Positions 1-8,950 of a stretch of 64,000 nt of DNA are shown here, piece after piece; positions within the stretch are counted from its first letter, which is position 1, and each line of letters opens with the position of its first letter. The position numbers and the translations under genes were made by a program. The stretch spans positions 14,015,835 through 14,079,834 of the forward strand of contig NC_003076.8 in assembly GCF_000001735.4 (NCBI RefSeq). The letters are read 5' to 3'. Source of the stretch: Arabidopsis thaliana. Taxonomy: Eukaryota > Streptophyta > Magnoliopsida > Brassicales > Brassicaceae. The notes beneath the pieces are model-generated. The model worked only from the letters and a program-made list of their open reading frames with translations, made no database searches and had not been told where the DNA came from.

Positions 1-2303
1 TACTTAGACCAAATTCGCGATCAATAATTAATATACGGTGGGCCGGCCCAACAAGATATAATGTCTAAAGCAAAAATAAATTTTTGTCCTATTAAAAGAA
101 ATTTGAAAATTTTTGCAAAAAAATGGATGCTTGAAGACTCAGAACTCTTAATTCTTTGTGAAGAAAACAAGGACTTAATCAATCTACTACGACCATTTTT
201 TGTAAGTATATACCCCTAATTTAGCTTATATTAATTTGATGCCTAAAACCCTTGCTTCACGAGCTTTAGCTCCGGGTCGGGCCTACCTATACAATTGCTA
301 AGAAATTTTAGGTACAAGTCCATTAAAACACAAGCATCCTAATCATGGGTTAGGTAGCTAGGGTATACTTGCTCACAAAAGAGTGGTTTAAGAATTTCAT
401 CAAGCACTTGTTAGGCATTGAGAATTAGCTTATGATCTAGATTAAGAGTGATCAACTCTCAACTAGCATCGAGCTCTATGTAGATTTTAGTCCTAATAAT
501 TATGAATCAAACATTAAATATCCTAACCATCACCCATAAATGAAACCACTCATTTATGGTCATTAGGTCATGATCATACAACAACACAAGAGTAAAGACA
601 CAATGAAAAGATTTTATGTATAGAATGCAAAAACTGGAGTGATTTTTTGATTCCACCAAGGAGTGATATCTCTTCTAATTCTTTTTTCAAATTTTGATAA
701 GTTTGTTTATCTTTCTCTATATTATTGTTTTGTTGATGTATTGCTTTAGCCGATATGGAGAGTGTTCGATATTGCTTTCATCTGTATTCAATCACTTATA
801 ATTACGGAATAAAGTAATTTATTTTTCATAAAAAATGTTTCGTTTAAATTTTCAAAATTTTGGACAAGAGAATAATATATGAACCATGTAAACATTATTT
901 TATGCACTTTAGATGTTCACACGTACTTGAGTCATTTTTTTTAGTTAACCTCTTTTATATACTTTTTTTAGTTTTTGTTAAAAGATTTTCCACACGTACG
1001 GGTCCCCTCGTCAAATTGAGAAGATGGTCCCCAATCTCCTAGTTTCACTCTTTTACGTAAACAAACAACATTCCTTCCGAGTTAATGTCACTTCCCATGC
1101 AAAGCAATTTGTTAACTAAAAAATTTGTTAATCAAGAAATTTGTGTAGTAATTAAAGCTACTAATTCATGGTTTCAAGGTGCTTTGTACCCAAAACTTCA
1201 AACAAGAGGCTGCTTAGTTACTACCGTTGCAACTGGCCGACAAGTGGCACCTTCTTTTTTGCATGACTATTATACATCTTTTTTTTTTTCCTTTCGTATA
1301 AAGTTATTTTATTATAATTTTGTAGTAATATTATTTGGTTCACTTGTAGAGTTATAATTGTGATTTTGTATTTGGACTATTTAGTATAACGAAACTCCTA
1401 ATCCTATTTTATTGATTCTTTTTATGTCTACTTGATCAAGTCATCAAGAACACTTTATACTGTTAGAGAGGTCAGAGGTGCTGTATCTCTTTGGCTTTTT
1501 ACATATTATGTTTGTTTACATTTCAAACCTAAACTTGATTTTTCAAAAAAAAGTAATTCTTATTTAATAAATATTTTTGTATCGAAGTTTTAATGTCCTG
1601 TATTAATTATCTGCAGTTTTTTTCCTGTAAACATAGACAAGTTTTACCTTATAATGTAGATGAAAATATTACAATACAAACTTTCAATTCAAAGTTTATT
1701 GGTTATAAGTATATTGACACATATCTCTTTTATATTGTCACAGTGTGGATCCAATTTCTGATGGGATATTATTATCTCTAATACGCTTTTTCTAGATAAT
1801 GGTTCTTTACCTATTAATCTTGGTATTTCAGATAAGGATCAGCAAACTAAATTGGATCGGGCCGATTGTGAATCAGACTCTAATACTATATTAGATATAA
1901 TCCTCCAACTCAACATCAATTGTTTATGAGTAGATGAACTCATATCTCTTATATATTGTCATGATCTTTGCTCAACTTCTCATGTAGAATATTGTTATCC
2001 CTAATACATATAGTAAACTTTTTTTTGACTTTCTGATTAATTACCAAACTTTCGTTGACTTCATTATTTTGGTTATGCCATTGATTTGATGGAACAAACA
2101 ACTGATTATCGACTAGTCCATTATAAACATCGTGGTGGTGGTTGATGAAGGGATGGTGGTGAAGGATGAAGGGATTTTGGTGGTTTAGGGAATTGGGGAA
2201 ACTCTAGTTTTTTTTATATGGGAATTTTAGTTTAATATATATAACTGTGTATGTTTTTAAATAATCAATAGAACGTCTTAACTCAATCGATAATATATCA
2301 ATT
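1..2303. other. AT-rich intergenic DNA, no gene recognised
   Basis: No open frame here has a recognisable domain. Positions 240-660 are somewhat less AT-rich and look like an old repeat remnant, but no terminal repeats or coding similarity could be assigned. The small frames at 860-1357 and 1593-1781 are short, of biased composition and without promoter or splice context. Confidence 0.5.
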
Positions 2304-2311
2304 GATTTATC

Positions 2312-3291
2312 TAGGAGTGTCAAAATTGATCAAAATTCATGGGTCAACTCAACCCATGAACCCTAATGAGTTAAAATTTTTGACTCAAATGAGTTGATGG
2401 GTCAAATGAGTTATTGGATCAATTGGTTTGATGAGTAAAATGAGTTGAGTTGTAATGGTTAATGGTTTCAATGGTTTACCCAATTAACCCATCAAGTTTT
2501 GTAAAATTGAATTAAACCAACTAAAATCTTTAAACCAATACCAATTTAAGTTTAACCAACACATCTAAACCAATTTAATAAAATTAATATTTTTCCAAAT
2601 TTCTTAAATATACAGAGATAAAATTGAGAAGACGTAAACTCGTAATTTTTCCACCAAAAAACATAAACCCGTGATTTTCCCGCCAAAAACGTAAACCCGT
2701 GATTTTCCCGCCAAAAACGTAAACCCGTGATTTTCCTGCCAAAAACGTAAACCCGTGATTTTCCAGCCAAAAACGTAAACCCGTTATTTTTTCGCCAAAA
2801 ACGTAAACCCGTGATTTTTCCGCCAAAAACGTAAACCCGTGATTTTCCAGCCAAAAACGTAAACCCGTAATTTTCCCGCCAAAAACGTAAACCCGTGATT
2901 TTCCAGCCAAAAACGTAAACCCGTAATTTTCCCGCCAAAAACGTAAACCCGTGATTTTCCCGCAAAAACGGAAAACCGTGATTTCCCCTCAGAAACGTAC
3001 ACCCGTAATTTTCCCGCCAAAAAAATGTAAACCCGTGATTTTCCCGCCAAAAACGTAAATCTATAACTTTCCGCCAAAAATGTAAACCCATAAAAAGTAA
3101 AATCCGTGAATATCTTAAGTTTGATGATAATGAATTAATAATTAGTAATAATAATAATTATTTATTATTGTTTTATAATAATAATTAATTAAATTATTAC
3201 TTAAATAGGTTAACTCATTTAACAACTCAACCCATCAAATTAAATGAGTTATGGGTTGGGTTGGGTTGGGTTACCCATTTTAACACTCCTA
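2312..3291. mobile_element. hAT-type MITE carrying an E2F-site minisatellite (copy 1)
   Basis: The 980-bp element starts TAGGAGTGTCAAAA and ends TTTTAACACTCCTA, which are imperfect terminal inverted repeats of hAT type. It is flanked by a perfect 8-bp target-site duplication, GATTTATC, at 2304-2311 and 3292-3299. Subterminal parts (2335-2480, 3205-3275) are rich in ACCCATCAA / TTGGGTTGGG motifs. There is no transposase, so it is non-autonomous and would need a hAT transposase in trans. The centre is the tandem array at about 2640-3085. Confidence 0.9.
2640..3085. repeat. 28-bp minisatellite with E2F-binding core
   Basis: About 16 head-to-tail units of roughly 28 bp with consensus CGTAAACCCGTGATTTTCCC followed by GCCAAAAA. 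Six units keep an exact TTTTCCCGCC, and others differ by one base (TTTTCCAGCC, TTTTTCCGCC, TTTTCCTGCC). TTTCCCGC fits the plant and animal E2F consensus TTTSSCGS. Open frames of 97-179 aa across this tract on the minus strand are by-products of the repeat and are not genes. Confidence 0.9.
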
Positions 3292-3299
3292 GATTTATC

Positions 3300-4283
3300 T
3301 TAACGTAATAAATTTCAATTTTATAATGGATCATTAAAAAAAATAATCAAAATGATGTCGTTTTATAGTTTAGTAGAGATTGATAAGGAATATTTAATTT
3401 CGTTAGTTTGTTTCTTTAATTGACTTAACCACATGATCAAAATTACAAACTTAACAAAAGTTTGGTATTTAAATAAAAAGTAAAAAAAAACTTACTATAT
3501 ATATATATATATTTATATAAAAGAAGAATAAGTTAAGGATTTAAATCAACTAAATGGAAAAAAAAGATTTAAAAGAAAAATTTTCCGAATAAATTTGTTT
3601 AAATTGCCTAAAAATTGGTCTCGGCATTTCTCGGTGCGTGAAATTTATAAATTTGTTGTTAATAGTCCGAAAATAAGCATGTTCAGTCTTAGGGGACACA
3701 CACATCCTCTCACTCTCAAATACTCTTTCTTTTTCTTTGTTTCCTTCTCGTTACACCCAAAATAATGTGCAACAACAATATACACCCTTCTATGAAAGTG
3801 TGGCGTAAGCAACAAGTGGCATTACATGTATGAAATATTTGGACTAACTCAAACATTCATTAAATTCAGCCCAAAATATTACGTCAAGTAATATTCACTC
3901 CATTGTAAATTATTTTTAGTTTTAAATTTTTGCACATAAATTAAAAAAACAATAAAAAAATTATTTTACTTTTGCTCAAACACTTTAAAACTAAATTTTT
4001 TTTCCAAAACATATACATTAAAAATTTAAAACAACTATTATAAATAAATATTAAAGCGACAACTAAATCGTAATAGAGAAAGTTCGTATATAAATTGAAT
4101 TTTCACAAAAAAAAAAAAATAAAAAAAAAATAACCAATAAATATTGTTGAAAAAAAAATAACAAAATATCTATTTCAAATAGAAGTAATTAAAATTGGAG
4201 CTTCAAGCATAAAAGTGTTTTTAAAATCTACAATCGTAGATCTAGCAAGTCAACTTGGGTTATCTTTGGATTGTAGTGAATGA
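3300..4283. other. AT-rich intergenic DNA
   Basis: No gene seen. It contains an (AT)n tract near 3495-3512 and poly(A)-rich low-complexity stretches at 4105-4135. Confidence 0.5.
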
Positions 4284-4420
4284 AAGTGTCGCCAGGTGGT
4301 AAGCAGGGAGGCTTGCACATGGCTCACCGACACTCTTAAGCCTTGGTGGGCGAGCAAGTACAACTAAAAGGTTTAGTTAAGGGTCTTGGCCTTTTGGCTT
4401 CTCCGATTCCAAAAGAATAG
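4284..4420 (+). other. GC-rich island with hairpin potential, unclassified
   Basis: A short stretch clearly richer in G+C than its surroundings. AGTGTCG at 4285-4291 pairs with CGACACT at 4328-4334, and the enclosed segment can pair again (AAGC..GCTT around 4311-4323). It could be part of a SINE or another small Pol III-derived repeat, or a structured RNA. No convincing A/B boxes, upstream sequence element or poly(T) terminator was found, so no identity is assigned. Confidence 0.25.
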
Positions 4421-4897
4421 ATTTTGTGGTTAGATTATTTATTTTATTTTATTTTGTCGTTTTTTTGTTTTTCCATTCTCATTTCTTTTCACTAGAGTAA
4501 TTCTTTTCAAAATTCGAAATTTACAGAATATACGAGATTAAATGAAAGAAAAATACAATAATATGTTAAAAATCATAAATGTTACATGAACTATTTTGAA
4601 ATATTTTGACTAATATAGAATATATATTAAATATTATAAAACAAATCTCAAAATATTATATAGCGTCACATAAGATACAAAAGAAATTATCTTTTCAAAA
4701 TTGTTTTGGGTATTTCAACTCTACTATATAATCTAAACAAATCTAGACTAATCTCGGTATCCAGAATTTTATTTTTATATAGGTATTTCCAAATTTTGCA
4801 TATGGGGACCAGTTGGGGAGCTGTTACTCCTCAAATCTAGATGCAGAAAACAAAGAAAAAATATAATAGTTTATGCTAAATCTTCTTCCTAATCACC

Positions 4898-4905
4898 TAT
4901 TTATA
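4898..4905 (+). promoter_or_regulatory. TATA box candidate for the small membrane-protein gene
   Basis: TATTTATA lies about 280 bp upstream of the start codon at 5188, followed by a pyrimidine-rich leader (4955-5170) typical of plant 5' UTRs. Confidence 0.4.
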
Positions 4906-5187
4906 AGCCCTTTTCCGTTTTGATTATTTGAAGTACATTTACGTATTAAACTTTTTTGGAGTTCTTCTCCCTCTTTCTAATTCCCATTTTTGTTTTTCCT
5001 AGAGTCGAATCTAATTGTCTTGCTCAACATTTAAGTAAACGATCGTAAGCTATAACTCTTTTGTCTCCTTTTCCAGTTTTTGTTTTTTTTACATCAACCC
5101 ATTTTTTCTAGGGTTTTTGTTGTTGAAAAGTTTTTCGATCACACATCATCTCTTCTCATTTTTTGTTTTTGGATCTGAGGATATAAA

Positions 5188-5778
5188 ATGGTTGAAATCT
5201 TATTTCTTCTATCTTTTTTGGTGGAACTACAAAGTAATTGCTTTCATATGAATCTTGAGAGCATAAAAATGAACGAAGGGGTCATGAGTTTTATTTTATT
5301 GCGTTTTAAGAGACCAGTGTCATGGTTGTCTTTTCTTGCCCCACCACTTCTTCACATCATAGGACTTGGGTTCTCGCAAATCATCCTAACCTCAGCTGCA
5401 TTGTTCTTCTCATCTTTCTTCTTCCCTCTCTCAATCCAAAAACCAAACTCCAAGGTTCAAGATCTTAGTCAACAAGACTACTTAGGAGAGACTGAACTAT
5501 CATCTACGACCACTAATGATATTGTCAAAAATAATGACGAAGATGACGGGACAATCCCTGATGAGGAAAGTCTCATAGAGCTCTCCTTACCAAGCGGCCA
5601 TTACATTGGCCACCACTATAGTACTATGATTGGTAAACAAGATCAAAAGATCATGTACAACAACATCCCAGATTTCAGGCTTATCCAATTATCAGCCGAG
5701 TATGAAGACGATAATCTCATCGAAATCGACATTTCCATCGGATCGATCAAGTGTTCAAGGTTCCAGATCAAAGCCTGA
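5188..5778 (+). CDS. Small putative transmembrane protein, uncharacterised
   Basis: A single-exon frame of 196 aa with a clean start (ATAAAATGG context) and a TATA-like box and CT-rich leader upstream. The N-terminus (residues 1-15) is hydrophobic, and residues about 45-80 form a long hydrophobic stretch (WLSFLAPPLLHIIG...ILTSAALFFSSFFFPL), so one or two membrane spans are likely. The rest is hydrophilic and acidic (DEDDG, DEES), with a C-terminus ending IEIDISIGSIKCSRFQIKA. That C-terminal signature resembles a small family of Arabidopsis transmembrane proteins of unknown function, from memory only. The gene sits between two E2F-site MITEs, about 1.9 kb upstream and 0.9 kb downstream. The function is not known. 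Confidence 0.7.
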   Translation: MVEILFLLSFLVELQSNCFHMNLESIKMNEGVMSFILLRFKRPVSWLSFLAPPLLHIIGLGFSQIILTSAALFFSSFFFPLSIQKPNSKVQDLSQQDYLGETELSSTTTNDIVKNNDEDDGTIPDEESLIELSLPSGHYIGHHYSTMIGKQDQKIMYNNIPDFRLIQLSAEYEDDNLIEIDISIGSIKCSRFQIKA

Positions 5779-6637
5779 TACATCTTTCTATTTCTTACAT
5801 CACTATGAAGCGTTTAAAATTAATATCGAATGTAAAGTAATATTTGAGGTTATTTTTGCACGTGGTAAGTGCTCTATGTTGTTTGTTTTTTGTTTTAGAT
5901 CTCTCCATTCATGGGGTTTTTCTATTGTTATATATTATTAGCTACATTACTCTTCCAAGTTTTAATTAGAATTCCTTTATCTTGCTTACACACTCTAATT
6001 TTGAACATTTTACGTAGTTAATTTTGACATAAGTCACGTGGACTAGTATTTCTTTCTTTTTGCATGAGATTTGAAATTATTTGGGACCATGTACTATGAG
6101 TCTGTGACTGTTTAAACCAGACTATGAAGTGAAGTCTAAGACGTTTATATATATGTTTGGCCTGACCGTGACTATAGGTTAACAAAAAAGGCATTTGCCT
6201 CAAATCCCAGAAATATATTAACATTTTAGGGTCTCTAAATTCAGAAATTATGATGTATCGTGACCTCCAAAATTCGCTAATAACCCATGTTCGACATTTT
6301 TAAAAAAAATTAGGCAGTTAAAAAGAGAAACTGAGAAGAATTGACAAACAAAAATGGAAATCAAAATACGAAAAAGGAAAACGAGATGAAATCTCAAACC
6401 ATACAAAATAAAAAAAATTCTAAATAGAAAAGAATTAAAGAGTTTTGTGAGTTTAAAAAAATACATTGTTTGGATTTTACAAAGGATGAATATTAAAATA
6501 CAATAGATGTGCTCTTCATCGGTTTTAAATATCTTGGATCTTTTTTGCCGATTGTTGCACCGTATGTATTTTTCATTCCACTAGCGGTGTAACCATTTTT
6601 TACCATTAATGTTTTAGTTTTTTGAATATTTTATATT
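5779..6637. other. 3' flank and AT-rich intergenic DNA
   Basis: Probable 3' UTR just after 5778. No further gene seen; minus-strand frames at 6018-6466 are short and featureless. Confidence 0.45.
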
Positions 6638-6645
6638 GTTTAAAT

Positions 6646-7705
6646 TAGAGATGTTAATGATGGGTTAAAACTCACTGGGTACCCAAAACCCACATAAAAT
6701 TTTAAACCCATATATTTACTTTTTCTGGAAAAAAAACACAGGTTTAAAATGGGCTGGGTACCCAAATAAATAAAATCCATATGGGTTTACCTCATTGGGT
6801 TATGGGTACCCACGAGTTTTTTTTTAAATCCTTTTTCAAGTGAATCAACATTTTCTTGTCAAAAAAGATTTCGCATTTTTTTCTCCTAAACCACGATTTA
6901 ACAGTTTACCACCAAAAAAAAAATTCAACATTTTCCCGCCAAAGAAGACATTCAACATTTTCCCGCCAAAAACGACAATCAACATTTTCCCGCCAAAACG
7001 CAATTCAACATTTTCGTACCAAAAACGACATTCAACATTTTCCGCCAAAACGCAATTCATCATTTTCCCGCCAAAAACGCGATTCAACATTTTCCGCCAA
7101 AAATGATTTCACATTTTCCCGCCAAAAACGCAATTTAACATTTTCTCGCCAAAAACGACATTCAACGTTTTTCCGCCAAAAAGATTTCATATTTTTTGGT
7201 CAAAAACACAATTTAACATTTTCCCGCCAAAAATGATATTCAACATTTTTCCGCCAAAAACGCAATTTAACATTTTCCCGCCAAAAACGACATTCAACAT
7301 TTCCGGCCAAGAAAAGGATTTGACATTTTTCCCGCCAAAAACGCAATTTAACATTTTTCCGTCAAAAAACGCAATTTAACATTTTCCCGCCAAAAACGCA
7401 ATTTAACATTTTTCCCATCAAATATATATGTAATACAGAAAATAAATATAATTTAAAATATATTTATAAGCAAAATATAGATACAACATACATATAATAG
7501 TATATTAACAATTAAACATAAATTCTAAGAAAATGATAAAAATCAAGTTGGGTACCCACGGGTAGTCTCGGAACAATCATGTTTTTTCAGGCTTTACCCA
7601 CTAAATCAAAAACCCATCTAGGTTTTTTAAAGTTGGGTTTTTGGTGGGCGGGTTTATTTTAAGTTCAGGTCGGGGTGGGCTTTTTTACCCACCACAACAT
7701 CTCTA
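6646..7705. mobile_element. hAT-type MITE carrying an E2F-site minisatellite (copy 2)
   Basis: The 1,060-bp element starts TAGAGATGTTAATGATGGGT and ends ACCCACCACAACATCTCTA, imperfect terminal inverted repeats of hAT type. A perfect 8-bp target-site duplication, GTTTAAAT, flanks it at 6638-6645 and 7706-7713. Subterminal parts contain repeated GGGTACCCA / ACCCATA motifs in both orientations. It has no transposase. Its ends and spacer differ from copy 1, so it is a separate family or subfamily that also carries TTTTCCCGCC repeats. Confidence 0.9.
6905..7420. repeat. 26-28-bp minisatellite with E2F-binding core
   Basis: About 20 irregular units of the type TTCAACATTTTCCCGCCAAA followed by AACGAC or AACGCA. 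Roughly nine units keep exact TTTTCCCGCC; the others are one-step variants (TTTTTCCGCC, TTTTCTCGCC, TTTTCCGCC). The core and its A-rich flank match the array at 2640-3085, but the spacer (TTCAACA rather than CGTAAACCCGTGA) is different. Confidence 0.9.
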
Positions 7706-7713
7706 GTTTAAAT

Positions 7714-8950
7714 TACGGAATTTTATTTATTAATAAAATATTGAAAACCTCATTTTTTCTCGCTTTAAGTCCCGATAAACCTGGGCACGACAATGTGTTT
7801 GGAAAGAAAGAAATTTCTAGATCATATTTTTTTTTTTGTGCTCAATTGTGTAAAGATTGTGAGTTTCACTTTCTAGTTTCAGTTTCACCTTACCAATGGT
7901 GGAATGTACAACGTGCTTTTTTGCACAAATATGTTCATATCGATTTGATAGATATCATCTTCTCAACATGTTTTCCTTGGCCTATATCTTTTTCTTATCT
8001 TTTGTTTTTTCATTTGAGTTTTTTTTTCCTTAACTCATGAGAAAAAATTATTTTTGAATGTTATTAGGAATGAAAATTTTCTTAGCATAAAAGTAAAAAC
8101 AATCAAGCAACAACATGTTAATTCATCAAATTTGGCCCATGTTCTTTCTTCCTTAATTTATTTGTGTATTTTTATGTAGATTTGGTTGAGAACAAAACAA
8201 AAGATTACAATGCCTCGCTTACCATACAGAATTAGAGAAGAGCAAACCCAATCAACATAAATATAGTATTTTTCAACCTCTAGCTTTGTATAGTGTGGAT
8301 GCATATGCGATGAGTCATGAGTGAGATGTCCATTGATATGTAATAACAAATTTTGGAGATTTTCCACACAAAAAAATCGACGTGGGACATTAACTTTATC
8401 TTTTCCAGTTAGTCTTTTTTTTTTCCAACATCGAAAGCAAAAATATTTCAAAAGTTTAAAGTGAAGTTATAAATAACACTGCTACTCTTACTTACATCAC
8501 AATCAAGATATGAGGTTGCATATTTGAAAGCCCGTAATTTAATTTATTAAGTGGATTATATTTTTAGAGGTTCACAACAGATTAAAATTTTATTTGGGTG
8601 TTAACACAGCCTATATTACTTAATGGTCGATACTACGTGCAACTTCGGTTATTTGTAGTTGATTGGGTAGGGTATTTCATTTTTTGGTTTTTAGATTTTT
8701 TAAAAACGTTTGCTGAATTTAACTGAAATCAGAAATCGGTTCCGGTCTGTTTGGCTCTCGGGAAATTCGGTTTATGGGTCTGATAACCAAATATAACAAA
8801 AAAAAAATCGATAACTACATAACAATTAACCAAAATTAGAAATCGGTTTGGATTGGTTTGGTTCCCGGCTAATTCGGTTTATGGATCTAAAAAGAAAAAA
8901 AATAACCAAACAAAATTCAGTTCTCCTAGCCCAATTTGTTGAATTGACTT
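7714..8950. other. Intergenic DNA with CGGTTT-rich repeat
   Basis: No gene supported. Two diverged copies of a segment of about 110 bp lie at 8727-8785 and 8840-8900 (both contain GAAATCGGTT..CGGTTTATGG). The frames at 7675-8040 and 8158-8451 have low-complexity composition and no domain. Confidence 0.45.

Noticed and set aside
2640-3085. CRISPR-like regular spacing
   Set aside because: The whole unit is repeated with no unique spacers, and the genome is a plant's.
2552-3091. Repetitive open frames (up to 179 aa) across the first E2F array
   Set aside because: They appear in several frames because the 28-bp repeat lacks stops; no promoter, no domain.
6840-7236. Open frames on both strands of the second E2F array
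   Set aside because: Repeat by-product, as above.
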